A stretch of DNA of 64,000 nt. Source: Mycolicibacterium sp. ND9-15 (lineage in GTDB: Bacteria > Actinomycetota > Actinomycetes > Mycobacteriales > Mycobacteriaceae). The stretch is taken from assembly GCF_035918395.1 (NCBI RefSeq), contig NZ_CP142362.1, forward strand, positions 3,013,501 to 3,077,500, given 5' to 3'. How positions within the stretch are numbered: the stretch's first letter is position 1; the number at the start of each line of letters is the position of its first letter. The position numbers and the translations under genes are program-made. Shown here one piece after another: positions 45,171-53,166 of this stretch. The notes beneath the pieces are model-generated. The model ran no database searches, was not told the origin of the DNA, and saw only the letters and a list, made by a program, of their open reading frames with translations.

Positions 45171-46694
45171 GTGACCGGCCCGCAGACCGATCCAGAACCC
45201 CGCGAAGAGTGTGGCGTATTCGGCGTCTGGGCGCCGGGTGAAGAGGTCGCCAAGCTCACCTACTACGGCCTGTATGCCCTTCAGCACCGCGGCCAGGAGG
45301 CGGCGGGGATCGCCGTCGCCGACGGCTCGCAGGTGCTGGTCTTCAAGGATTTGGGCCTGGTCAGCCAGGTGTTCGACGAGCAGACGCTGGCCGCGATGGA
45401 GGGCCACGTCGCGATCGGGCACTGTCGCTACTCGACCACCGGTTCGACGACGTGGGAGAACGCCCAACCGGTGTTCCGTAACACCTCGGCAGGTACCGGC
45501 GTCGCGTTGGGGCACAACGGCAACCTCGTCAACGCGGCCGAACTCGCCGCCCGCGCCCGCGACGCCGGATTGCTCGGCACCAGGGGTGCTCCGGCGGCGA
45601 CCACCGACTCGGACATCCTCGGCGCCCTGCTCGCCCACGGCGCGGCCGATTCCACGCTGGAGCAGGCCGCGCTGGAACTGCTGCCCACCGTGCGCGGCGC
45701 GTTCTGCCTGACCTGGATGGACGAGAACACGCTGTATGCGGCTCGCGATCCCTACGGGGTACGGCCGTTGGCGTTGGGGCGGTTGGACCGCGGCTGGGTC
45801 GTCGCGTCGGAAACCGCGGCGCTCGACATCGTCGGCGCCTCGTTCGTCCGCGACATCGAACCCGGCGAGCTGCTGGCAATCGACGCCGACGGGGTGCGCT
45901 CAACCCGCTTCGCCAGCCCCGAACCAAAGGGCTGCGTCTTCGAATACGTCTATCTGGCCCGGCCGGACAGCACGCTGGTGGGCCGATCCGTGCACGCCAC
46001 GCGTGTCGACATCGGCCGTCGGCTGGCCAGGGAGATGCCGGTCGACGCCGACCTGGTGATCGGCGTGCCGGAGTCGGGCACACCCGCCGCGGTGGGATAC
46101 GCACAGGAGTCCGGAATCCCCTACGGCCAGGGACTGATGAAGAACGCCTACGTGGGGCGCACGTTCATCCAGCCGTCGCAGACCATTCGCCAGCTCGGTA
46201 TCCGGCTCAAGCTCAACCCGCTCAAGGAAGTGATCCGCGGAAAGCGGCTGATAGTCGTCGACGACTCGATCGTGCGCGGTAACACCCAGCGCGCCCTGGT
46301 CCGGATGCTGCGAGAGGCCGGCGCGGTCGAGGTGCACGTCCGCATCGCGTCCCCGCCGGTGAAGTGGCCCTGCTTCTATGGCATCGATTTCGCGACACCC
46401 GCCGAACTCATCGCCAACGCGGTCGACGACGAGGACGAGATGCTCGAGGCGGTACGCCACGCCATCGGCGCCGACACCCTCGGTTACATCTCGAAGCAGG
46501 GCATGATCGCGGCCACCGAGCAGCCCGCTTCACGGTTGTGCAGCGCGTGTTTCGACGGCAACTATCCGATCGAGTTGCCCGGTGAATCGGCGTTGGGCAA
46601 GAACGTCATCGAGCACATGCTCGCGACGGCCGCGAAGACCGGTATCCCGCTGCAGTCCGACAACGACAACGTCTCGGCGCTGCGCAGGCCGTAA
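45171..46694 (+). CDS. purF: Amidophosphoribosyltransferase
   Basis: A 507-residue enzyme of the first committed step of purine synthesis. The first 13 residues are a propeptide ending EE, after which Cys14 (ECGVFGVW) becomes the N-terminal glutaminase nucleophile. The PRPP-binding loop VVDDSIVRGNTQ is intact, as is the Cys set of iron-sulfur type B enzymes (MKWPCFYG-like region PVKWPCFYGID, and RLCSACFDGNYP). It follows the SCP-like gene and is followed by a reversed NAD-binding gene with directly abutting stops. Confidence 0.97.
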   Translation: MTGPQTDPEPREECGVFGVWAPGEEVAKLTYYGLYALQHRGQEAAGIAVADGSQVLVFKDLGLVSQVFDEQTLAAMEGHVAIGHCRYSTTGSTTWENAQPVFRNTSAGTGVALGHNGNLVNAAELAARARDAGLLGTRGAPAATTDSDILGALLAHGAADSTLEQAALELLPTVRGAFCLTWMDENTLYAARDPYGVRPLALGRLDRGWVVASETAALDIVGASFVRDIEPGELLAIDADGVRSTRFASPEPKGCVFEYVYLARPDSTLVGRSVHATRVDIGRRLAREMPVDADLVIGVPESGTPAAVGYAQESGIPYGQGLMKNAYVGRTFIQPSQTIRQLGIRLKLNPLKEVIRGKRLIVVDDSIVRGNTQRALVRMLREAGAVEVHVRIASPPVKWPCFYGIDFATPAELIANAVDDEDEMLEAVRHAIGADTLGYISKQGMIAATEQPASRLCSACFDGNYPIELPGESALGKNVIEHMLATAAKTGIPLQSDNDNVSALRRP

Positions 46695-47690
46695 CTACCG
46701 TCCGACGTGCGCCCAGTGCGGATCGGTCGGTAACGGGCCGCGCTGCAAGGCCTTCGCCACCGCCTCCCGGTAGTTGGTCAGGCCGCCCGCCGGCGACGGG
46801 ATGACTTCGTCGATGTCGTGATCGCCCATCACCGCGTCGCATTCCAGCGACTCGATCAGGGGCCGCGCGAGACCGGCCGGCATCGGGGTCACCAGCCCGA
46901 TCCACCAGCTCGCGATCGTCGGTGTGAGCCAAGGCAATACGACGATGATCCGGCGTCGCAGTCCGGCCACCTGTGCGAAGATCTGCATCGCCTCGCCGTA
47001 CTCGAGTACGTCCGGCCCGCCGACATCCCAGGTGCGTGACGTCGGTACCGGCGCCGCCGCGGCCTCAGTCAGGTAGTGCAGCACGTCGTCAATCGCGATG
47101 GGCGCAATCTTGTTGTGCACCCACTTCGGCGTGGTCATCGCCGGCAGCCGGTTCGTCAGGTGGCGAATCATCTCGAAAGAGGCCGACCCCGCACCGATGA
47201 CGATGCCGGCCTGCAGCACCACCGTCTCGATACCGGAGTCGATCAGGATGTCGCCGACCGCGGCCCGCGACCGCAGATGCGGGGACAGCTCGGCCGCCGC
47301 GGGGTGCAGGCCCCCGAGATACACGAGGCGCTTGACTCCCGCCTGACGCGCGGCGTCGACGACGTTGCGTGCCGCCCGCGCTTCGGCCTCGACGAAGTCA
47401 CGCTCGCTGCCCATCGAGTGCACGAGGTAATAGACGACGTCGATGCTCCCGAAGGCGCTGCGCAGCGAAGCCGCATCGTCGAGGTCACCCTTGGCCACCT
47501 CGACGCGGTCGCGCCATTCGACGCCGGACAGCTTGTCGGGTGTGCGCGCCAGCGCCCGCACCGCGTGACCACGCCCAAGCAGTTGAGGGATCAGCCGGCC
47601 GCCGATGTAACCGGTCGCACCGGTTACCAGGCAGCGAGTCGGGTCAGCCACCGGAGCGGGATGACCGGTTTCCGGCTCAGGCAAACGCAC
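46695..47690 (-). CDS. NAD(P)-binding NmrA/epimerase-like protein
   Basis: A 331-residue protein from the GTG at 47690; a GTG at 47651 is an alternative, as neither has a clear binding site. RCLVTGATGYIGGRLIPQLL is the dinucleotide fold of atypical SDRs. YYLVHSMGSERDF and RLVYLGGLHP follow; the Tyr-x-x-x-Lys pair is not preserved (GGLHP region), as in NmrA-like or YlbE-type proteins, so a redox-sensing or binding role is possible. The tail after residue 220 (TWDVGGPDVLEYGEAMQIF) is family-like. Substrate unknown. Confidence 0.82.
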   Translation of the reverse strand: MRLPEPETGHPAPVADPTRCLVTGATGYIGGRLIPQLLGRGHAVRALARTPDKLSGVEWRDRVEVAKGDLDDAASLRSAFGSIDVVYYLVHSMGSERDFVEAEARAARNVVDAARQAGVKRLVYLGGLHPAAAELSPHLRSRAAVGDILIDSGIETVVLQAGIVIGAGSASFEMIRHLTNRLPAMTTPKWVHNKIAPIAIDDVLHYLTEAAAAPVPTSRTWDVGGPDVLEYGEAMQIFAQVAGLRRRIIVVLPWLTPTIASWWIGLVTPMPAGLARPLIESLECDAVMGDHDIDEVIPSPAGGLTNYREAVAKALQRGPLPTDPHWAHVGR

Positions 47691-47836
47691 AACCCGGATC
47701 GGGCGCCTCGACCGCCAGCGGCGTGCCCGCCGGGTTGATGTAGAGCACCCACATTGTCGCACCGTGGCGCAAAACGCCGGACATTGCGGTCTGGAAACGG
47801 CGGCCGAGGCGGTTACCGCAGCGCGGCCAACACCGG

Positions 47837-47842
47837 TAGCCT
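47837..47842 (+). promoter_or_regulatory. purM -10 box, leaderless arrangement
   Basis: TAGCCT followed by 8 nt and the purM ATG, no Shine-Dalgarno. Confidence 0.55.
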
Positions 47843-47850
47843 TTAGCGCG

Positions 47851-48924
47851 ATGACCGAACGCGCCGAACCTGCTGGCATCTCCTACGCGTCGGCCGGGGT
47901 CGACATCGAAGCCGGTGACCGCGCCGTCGAACTCCTCAAACCGCTCGCGGCGAAAGCGACCAGGCCCGAGGTGCGCGGCGGTATCGGTGGCTTTGCCGGG
48001 CTGTTTGCACTACGCGGTGGCTACCGCGAACCCGTGCTGGCGTCGTCCACCGACGGTGTCGGCACCAAGTTGGCGGTCGCCCAGGCCATGGACAAGCACG
48101 ACACGGTGGGAATCGACCTGGTCGCGATGGTCGTCGACGACCTGGTGGTGTGTGGCGCCGAACCGCTGTTCCTGCAGGACTACATCGCCGTCGGCCGCAC
48201 GGTGCCCGAGCGGATCGGGGAGCTGGTGGGCGGAATCGCCAGCGGATGCCTGCAGGCCGGGTGTGCGCTGCTCGGCGGCGAGACGGCCGAGCACCCCGGT
48301 TTGATGGCACCCGACCACTACGACATCTCGGCCACCGGGGTGGGCGTGGTCGAGGCCGACGACGTGCTCGGCCCGGACCGGGTCAAGCCCGGCGACGTGC
48401 TGATCGCGATGGCCTCGACGGGGCTGCACTCCAACGGCTACTCGCTGGCCCGCAAGGTATTGCTGGAAATCGATCGGATGAACCTGGCCGGCCACGTCGA
48501 GGAATTCGGCCGCAGCCTCGGCGAAGAATTGCTGGAGCCGACCCGTATCTACGCCAAGGACTGCTTGGCGCTGGCGGCGGAGACACAGGTCCGCACTTTC
48601 TGCCACGTCACCGGGGGCGGATTGGCCGGCAACCTCGCGCGTGTGGTCCCGCACGGCCTGGTCGCCGAGATCGACCGCGGCACCTGGACTCCGGCACCGG
48701 TGTTCGCGATGATCGCACAACGCGGACGGGTCGAGCGGGTCGAGATGGAGAGGACCTTCAACATGGGCGTCGGCATGGTCGCCGTCGTCGCACCCGAGGA
48801 CACCGACCGCGCACTGGCGATTCTGACCGCCAGGCACCTGAATTGCTGGACGCTGGGCACCGTCAAGAAGGGGGGCAAGGACGGCCCCCGAGCCAAACTC
48901 GTGGGTCAGCACCCCCGCTTTTAA
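47851..48924 (+). CDS. purM: AIR synthetase
   Basis: A 357-residue phosphoribosylformylglycinamidine cyclo-ligase, full length. SYASAGVDIEAGDRAV, ASSTDGVGTKLAVAQ (ATP site), GGETAEHPGL, and GLHSNGYSLARKVL are all present. It closes the imidazole ring using ATP. The start ATG at 47851 gives the usual N-terminus MTERAEPAGISYASAGVD. It ends 3 bp before the convergent DUF3073 gene. Confidence 0.97.
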   Translation: MTERAEPAGISYASAGVDIEAGDRAVELLKPLAAKATRPEVRGGIGGFAGLFALRGGYREPVLASSTDGVGTKLAVAQAMDKHDTVGIDLVAMVVDDLVVCGAEPLFLQDYIAVGRTVPERIGELVGGIASGCLQAGCALLGGETAEHPGLMAPDHYDISATGVGVVEADDVLGPDRVKPGDVLIAMASTGLHSNGYSLARKVLLEIDRMNLAGHVEEFGRSLGEELLEPTRIYAKDCLALAAETQVRTFCHVTGGGLAGNLARVVPHGLVAEIDRGTWTPAPVFAMIAQRGRVERVEMERTFNMGVGMVAVVAPEDTDRALAILTARHLNCWTLGTVKKGGKDGPRAKLVGQHPRF

Positions 48925-48927
48925 AGG

Positions 48928-49104
48928 TCAGCGGCGCCAGTCGTCGTCGACCCAGTCGTCGGCCGCCGGATCGGTGTCGGCCAGGTCGTCATCGGAAGCG
49001 CCCGACAGCTCGCGCTGAAGCCGCTCGAAATCGGTCTGTGGTGAGCTGTATTTGAGCTCACGAGCGACCTTGGTCTGCTTTGCCTTTGCCCGGCCGCGGC
49101 CCAT
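48928..49104 (-). CDS. DUF3073 small acidic protein
   Basis: A 58-residue protein: basic head MGRGRAKAKQTKVARELKY, a middle SSPQTDFERLQRELSG, and a very acidic tail ending WVDDDWRR. This head-to-tail charge split is typical of the actinobacterial DUF3073 family (Rv0810c). The role is unknown. Start ATG at 49102-49104, preceded by GAGGGGG. The gene is short but the composition and family pattern are clear. Confidence 0.88.
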   Translation of the reverse strand: MGRGRAKAKQTKVARELKYSSPQTDFERLQRELSGASDDDLADTDPAADDWVDDDWRR

Positions 49105-49229
49105 GGGGGGACCCCCTCGCGCAATAACGGAGCGGCCCGATTTGCAGGCGGCTCCGATCTGATCTGTCTTTTATCGTCCTGCCAACACTTTACCGTGCCT
49201 GGCTGCGCCGCGCTGCCAGCCCTCGGCAC

Positions 49230-50300
49230 TCAGCGGGTTCCGCCCCGCAGCCGTTCGACCGCGCGCCGGCCCGCACCTGCGACGTCGGGCGCCGGCATCG
49301 AGTCCGCGTCGATGACGGCGGGCACCCCTGCGACGGTCAGTTCGGTGTCCGCGGGCAGCCCGCGCTTGAGCAGCGCCAGTGCGACCAGGCCTTCGTCGAC
49401 GTGGTCGATCACGGTGCCGAGGCGGCCGACCGCGCGGCCGCCGGCAAGCACCGGATCACCGGTGGCGGGCCGGTCCGTCGAACCGTCGAGATGCAGCAGA
49501 ACCAGCATCCGCGGCGGTTTACCGAGGTTGTGCACCCGCGCGACCGTCTCCTGTCCCCGGTAGCAGCCCTTGTCCAGGTGCACGGCGGGGCCGATCCAGC
49601 CGACCTCGTGCGGGATCGTCCGCTCGTCGGTGTCCACGCCCAGCCTGGGCCGCAGGGCGGCCACCCGATGCGCCTCGTAGGCCCACACCCCGGCGGGCCG
49701 GACCCCGGCATCGCCGAGCCGCTGCCGCCACCGTTCGACCTGGTCGCGGGGGACGACGAGGTCGAGTTCGGTGGTTTTGAGGCGGCGCAGGAAACCGCCG
49801 TCGGGGAGCGCGACGGCCGTGCGTTCGGCCGGCAGCGAACCGACGCCGAGCGCCTCGAGCACGGTGGCGTCGGCCAACCGCGGTCCGAGCAGGGACAGCA
49901 CCGCCAGGTCGGCCGGCTCCACGGTGACATCGGACCAGAACACCATCTTGCGCAGATAGCTCAGCAGTGCCTCCCCGCGCGCGGATTCGGTGTCCAGATA
50001 GGTGACCCCGCCCAGCTCGGTCTGCACCCAGTGATCTTCCACACGCCCTTGACCGTCGAGGCTCAGATTCTCGGTGACCGCGCCGTCGGGTAGGTCGCTG
50101 ACATGCTGTGTCGTGAGGCTGTGCAGCCACGTTTTGCGGTCGTCGCCCGTGAGGGTGAGCACGGGCCGGTGCGAGCGGTCCACGACGACGGCAGCGTCCG
50201 CCATAGCGCGTTGCTCGCCCAGCGGATCGCCGTAATGCCAGACGGCGCCGGCGTCGGGTCCGGCGTCGGGAGCAGGGGCGGCTCGTCCAGAGAATGTCAC
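49230..50300 (-). CDS. ygfZ: Folate-binding YgfZ/GcvT-like protein
   Basis: A 356-residue protein of the YgfZ family. The signature KGCYRGQETVAR (K-G-C-Y-x-G-Q-E) is present, as is LSLDGQGRVEDHW in the N-terminal part. YgfZ proteins bind tetrahydrofolate and help build or repair iron-sulfur enzymes. It corresponds to Rv0811c. It is divergent from the PLP lyase gene, 51 bp between. Confidence 0.93.
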   Translation of the reverse strand: MTFSGRAAPAPDAGPDAGAVWHYGDPLGEQRAMADAAVVVDRSHRPVLTLTGDDRKTWLHSLTTQHVSDLPDGAVTENLSLDGQGRVEDHWVQTELGGVTYLDTESARGEALLSYLRKMVFWSDVTVEPADLAVLSLLGPRLADATVLEALGVGSLPAERTAVALPDGGFLRRLKTTELDLVVPRDQVERWRQRLGDAGVRPAGVWAYEAHRVAALRPRLGVDTDERTIPHEVGWIGPAVHLDKGCYRGQETVARVHNLGKPPRMLVLLHLDGSTDRPATGDPVLAGGRAVGRLGTVIDHVDEGLVALALLKRGLPADTELTVAGVPAVIDADSMPAPDVAGAGRRAVERLRGGTR

Positions 50301-50337
50301 ACGTCAACTCTACGTTCGGTGCGCCGAGGTCCGGGGC

Positions 50338-50343
50338 TACGCT
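50338..50343 (+). promoter_or_regulatory. -10 box of the aminodeoxychorismate lyase-like gene
   Basis: TACGCT followed by 8 nt and the ATG, again without a Shine-Dalgarno; a leaderless start is likely. Confidence 0.5.
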
Positions 50344-50351
50344 TTGGGCCC

Positions 50352-51239
50352 ATGGCTGGCGAACCCGGGGTCGTGGTGACGCTCGATGGGCGACTGCACG
50401 ATCCGTCGGTGCCACTGCTGCACGCCGACGACCTCGCGGCGGTGCGCGGCGATGGTGTCTTCGAGACGATGTTGGTCCGCGGTGGTCGGCCGTGCCTACT
50501 CGAGGCCCATCTGTCCCGCCTCAGCCAGTCGGCCCGGATGGTCGATCTTGCGGCCCCCGACCTGCCACGATGGCGGGCCGCGGTGGCTGCGGCGGTGGCG
50601 CAGTGGACCGCCGGCACCAGCGACGAGGGGGTGCTGCGGTTGGTGTACAGCCGCGGCCGCGAAGGCGGCTCGTCCCCGACGGCGTACGCCACGATCGGCG
50701 CGTTGCCGGCGCGGGTCACCGACGTGCGGCGCAACGGGCTTGCCGCGCTGACGCTGGCGCGCGGGCTGCCGGCCGAGGGCACCGCCGAGATGCCGTGGCT
50801 GCTGGCCGGCGCCAAGACCCTGTCCTACGCGGTGAACATGGCCGCGCTGCGGCATGCAGAGCGGCACGGCGCGGGGGACGTGATCTTCGTCGGCTCCGAC
50901 GGTTTGATCCTCGAGGGACCGCGCTCGACGGTGGTTATCGCCGCCGAGTCCGAGCCGGGCGCGGGCGATCTCGGGTTGTTCACCCCGCCGCCGTGGTTTC
51001 CGATCCTGCGCGGCACCACGCAGCAGGCGTTGTTCGAGGTGGCGCGCAACAAGGGCTACGACTGTGACTACCGCGCACTACGACCCGCAGATCTGGTTAC
51101 CGCACAAGGCGTTTGGTTGGTGTCGAGCATCACCCTCGCCGCGCGGGTGCACACCCTCGACGGCAGGCCACTGCCGCCGAGCCCACTGGCGGCCGAGTTC
51201 GCCGAACTCGTCGACGCCGCGATCGTCAGTGATCGCTGA
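50352..51239 (+). CDS. pabC: Fold-type IV PLP enzyme, aminodeoxychorismate lyase-like
   Basis: A 295-residue member of the branched-chain aminotransferase/ADC lyase family. GDGVFETMLVRGGRPCLLEAH is the N-terminal pattern, the PLP Lys is in LLAGAKTLSYAVNM, and FVGSDGLILEGPRSTVVI the phosphate-binding part. ADC lyase makes p-aminobenzoate for folate; D-amino acid transaminase activity cannot be excluded from sequence. It corresponds to Rv0812. The folate-binding YgfZ gene next door fits. Confidence 0.88.
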   Translation: MAGEPGVVVTLDGRLHDPSVPLLHADDLAAVRGDGVFETMLVRGGRPCLLEAHLSRLSQSARMVDLAAPDLPRWRAAVAAAVAQWTAGTSDEGVLRLVYSRGREGGSSPTAYATIGALPARVTDVRRNGLAALTLARGLPAEGTAEMPWLLAGAKTLSYAVNMAALRHAERHGAGDVIFVGSDGLILEGPRSTVVIAAESEPGAGDLGLFTPPPWFPILRGTTQQALFEVARNKGYDCDYRALRPADLVTAQGVWLVSSITLAARVHTLDGRPLPPSPLAAEFAELVDAAIVSDR

Positions 51240-51312
51240 TCGCTGAACCGGCCGGAAAGTGGCGAATGTATTGCGGGTGTCGTGCGTCTTGCCGCAGTCG
51301 TGAGGTCAAGGT

Positions 51313-51540
51313 TCAGATCAAGCACAACCAGCGACCAGCGTCTGCGCTGCCTCGGATGATGTTGGACGCGTACACAACTGAGCGTGCCAGGCGGTCGAGC
51401 TTCGCAACGATCAAGTCATCGGCCTGACCAGATTCCAGTATTGTCAGCACCTCTCGCAAAGCTGCGTTGATGTGCTTACCACTTACGCCGTCGTCGGTCA
51501 GGCGCTCGACACGCCAGCCTCGGCGCCGCGCCTCTGTCGA
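51313..51540 (-). pseudogene. Remnant of a serine recombinase (resolvase/invertase N-terminal domain)
   Basis: About 75 codons read as the middle of a serine recombinase catalytic domain: STEARRRGWRVERLTDDGVS, then GQADDLIVAKLDRLARSV with the conserved KLDRLxRS motif. The N-terminal catalytic Ser region and everything after the first domain are missing, and the frame has no own start. It is therefore a truncated, dead piece of an integrase or invertase. It lies 50 bp beyond the end of the lectin/LysM gene on the same strand and hints at past mobile DNA here. Confidence 0.72.
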
Positions 51541-51590
51541 TGGCCGCGGGCCAGGAATCGAGGGCTCGGGGGCCGTTTCAGGTTGGGCGG

Positions 51591-52223
51591 CTACGGGATG
51601 GTCACCACCTGCCCCGGATGAATCAGGTCCGGATTGGAGATCCCACTGGCCTCGGCGATGCGCCGGTACTGGTTGCCGTCGCCGTAGAAGCGTTCCGCGA
51701 TCGCCCACAGCGTGTCTCCGGACACCACGGTGTAGGTCCGGGCCGGTTCGGGCGCGGGCGGGGGTGGCGGTGATGGTGGCGGCGGGGCCTGCTCGACGAC
51801 CGGCTCGGGCGCCGGGGCCGGCTCCTGCGCGGCTGCCGGGGCGGGCTCGGGAGCCGGGGCCGCCGGCGGCGGCTCGTCGGTGTTGGTCTTCGACGACCAG
51901 GCCGCACTGTCGCCCGCGTACAGCACCAGGTTGCGGTCGTCCTGCAGCACCAGGCGCACGTTCTTCTTGCCCTTGGTGTCGCTGTGCCACACCGGCTTGT
52001 CCGGGGTGTACAGCACGAAATTGCCGTCCTTCTGCACCTCAGCCCGTACCACGTTCTGGCCGTTGGTGTCGGTGGCCCAGACCGCCTTCCCGCGCGCTTC
52101 GAGAACCAGATTGCCGTCCTTTTGCAATGTCAGCGTGTAGGCGCCGTTTTTGGAGGTGAGCGAGTCGCCCGTCCCCAACTTCTGTCCCTCTGTGAGTGTG
52201 TCTCCCACGTCCATTCCTCTCAT
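51591..52223 (-). CDS. Beta-prism II (bulb-type) lectin with LysM domain
   Basis: A 210-residue protein. Residues 1-112 are a monocot-type mannose-binding lectin: three repeats with QKDGNLVLEARG, QKDGNFVLYTPD and QDDRNLVLYAGD, close to the sugar-site pattern QxDxNxVxY (the first repeat has E for Y). A Pro/Ala/Glu-rich linker (about 115-160) leads to a C-terminal LysM (YTVVSGDTLWAIAERFYGDG ... HPGQVVTIP), which binds peptidoglycan. No signal peptide. It resembles a described M. smegmatis mannose lectin with LysM. ATG at 52223 is used; an ATG at 52214 directly after AGAGGA is an alternative. Confidence 0.9.
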   Translation of the reverse strand: MRGMDVGDTLTEGQKLGTGDSLTSKNGAYTLTLQKDGNLVLEARGKAVWATDTNGQNVVRAEVQKDGNFVLYTPDKPVWHSDTKGKKNVRLVLQDDRNLVLYAGDSAAWSSKTNTDEPPPAAPAPEPAPAAAQEPAPAPEPVVEQAPPPPSPPPPPAPEPARTYTVVSGDTLWAIAERFYGDGNQYRRIAEASGISNPDLIHPGQVVTIP

Positions 52224-52640
52224 CCGCCCCCCGGCGTCTTTGTCGGCCGGCCGGTAGGGCCAACCCTACGGTCGACCTGGCCGGGCGCAAGAGCCTTTGG
52301 GTCCCTGTGGACCCAACTATCGGCGCGGTTCGCGTCGGCGGCGCCGACTACCCGTGACCGGCCGGTGAACGGCGGGCCGCCGAGGCCGTTGTCCACCGGA
52401 TGCGCGATGATGCCGCACATGCGTTCATGCCGGCCGACCTGATCGCCGCCTGCGCCCGCCGGCCCGGCCGAACCACCCGACCAACCCGAACCGGAACCGC
52501 CGACCGAGCCAACGCGTCAAATACGAACGCGCACTCAACCGACGCACCCGGCCACCACCCGACGACCCATCCTTTGACATCGGACGGAGCAAGGCGCGCC
52601 GCACCGGGGGCGCGAAGTTAATCGCTACCGGCCCTTCGGC
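52224..52640. other. About 420 bp without a supported gene
   Basis: The stretch is GC-rich, with palindromic bits near the lectin start (GGTAGGGCCAACCCTAC). A 73-codon frame at 52400-52621 has biased Thr/Arg/Pro/Ala composition and no Shine-Dalgarno, so I do not call it. Nothing else is seen. Confidence 0.6.
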
Positions 52641-52648
52641 GTCGGTGA

Positions 52649-52654
52649 TAGCCT
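52649..52654 (+). promoter_or_regulatory. -10 box of the structured short transcript
   Basis: TAGCCT within GTGATAGCCT, 17 nt before the near-perfect Shine-Dalgarno. Transcription should begin at about 52661. Confidence 0.5.
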
Positions 52655-52688
52655 CGCGCGTACACAGGAGAGGAGGTGGTCCGACATC

Positions 52689-52727
52689 TTGAGTGACTTA
52701 TGGACTTGTGAGGTGGCTGCGAGCTAG
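52689..52727 (+). CDS. 12-codon micropeptide ORF (LSDLWTCEVAAS)
   Basis: TTG start, stop TAG at 52725-52727, peptide LSDLWTCEVAAS with Trp and Cys. AGGAGGTG at 52671-52678 stands 10 nt before the TTG, one of the strongest ribosome-binding sites in the window. Translation would run just up to the competing hairpins, as in leader peptides. Whether it is translated is not shown. Confidence 0.5.
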   Translation: MSDLWTCEVAAS

Positions 52728-52795
52728 CAGCGCCAGGGGAATGAGCTGACGGCTCTTCGCGTCCTGCGCGCGCTGGCGAATTCCCCGCAGTCACC

Positions 52796-52848
52796 CGGCC
52801 CCCGAGCCCCTCGGTCTTGTCCGCCAGGAACACACGGCTCGGGGGCCG
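52796..52848 (+). terminator. Strong hairpin closing the short transcript
   Basis: CGGCCCCCGAGCC (52796-52808) and GGCTCGGGGGCCG (52836-52848) form a perfect 13-bp stem around a 27-nt loop. No U-run follows, as is common in mycobacteria. It also faces the convergent lipoprotein gene. Confidence 0.75.
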
Positions 52849-52908
52849 CTCCATCTCTGATGGCCGGTCGGAAGGACCCGCCCGGGCCGCGAAGAGGCCG
52901 GCGCCGGC

Positions 52909-53166
52909 TTACCCCGCGGGCCCTGGCGCGAACGTCGCGCAGGCTTTTATGGCCTGATTCCAGGTCTCGGAATCGACGCCGGGCGGCGGCCCGGCCGCAG
53001 GACCAGGCGCGGCGGGCACACCGTGGTCGCTCAGGCACTGCGCCAGCGACCCGTGCCCGGTCGGGGCATCCGATGTGGTGCTCGGCTGCTCGGCCGGGGG
53101 TTCCGAAGCGCAGCCTGCCAGGATCGTGGCCGCGGCGAGGCCCGCCGCCAGCCAGATCGCGCGCAT
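52909..53166 (-). CDS. Small lipoprotein
   Basis: An 85-residue lipoprotein: signal [19 protein letters not shown] with lipobox LAGC (Cys19), then a Pro/Thr/Ser-rich stretch and a short domain with two Cys (LAQCLSDHGVP ... IKACATF) that may form a disulfide. Function unknown. Its ATG shares a base with the stop of the nitrobindin-like gene (TGATG), so it is the last gene of a three-gene unit. Confidence 0.82.
   Translation of the reverse strand: MRAIWLAAGLAAATILAGCASEPPAEQPSTTSDAPTGHGSLAQCLSDHGVPAAPGPAAGPPPGVDSETWNQAIKACATFAPGPAG

Larger units (their letters stand above)
52661..52850 (+). ncRNA. Structured short transcript with 12-codon ORF and terminator
   Basis: About 190 nt between a -10 box and a strong terminator. 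It holds AGGAGAGGAGGTGG (52666-52679), almost fully complementary to the 16S rRNA tail, then a short ORF at 52689-52727. Behind the ORF, CGCCAG (52731-52736) can pair with CTGGCG (52773-52778), while GGGGAAT (52736-52742) can pair with ATTCCCC (52780-52786); the two helices compete, and GAGC-TGACG-GCTC forms a small hairpin between. It ends in a 13-bp stem. No gene follows on this strand, so it is a separate unit: a regulatory RNA or a micropeptide gene. Family not recognised. Confidence 0.65.

Noticed and set aside
51313..51990. A 225-codon serine recombinase gene
   Set aside because: Only the last 75 codons read as recombinase; the rest of the frame is the shadow of the lectin/LysM gene and lacks the catalytic N-terminus.
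52400..52621. 73-codon plus-strand frame, Thr/Arg/Pro-rich
   Set aside because: No Shine-Dalgarno, no -10 box at leaderless distance, biased low-complexity composition; most likely chance.
52731..52786. H-type pseudoknot in the short transcript
   Set aside because: The order a-b-a'-b' would allow it, but the connecting loops would be 0 and 1 nt, too short to cross the stems; alternative hairpins are more plausible.
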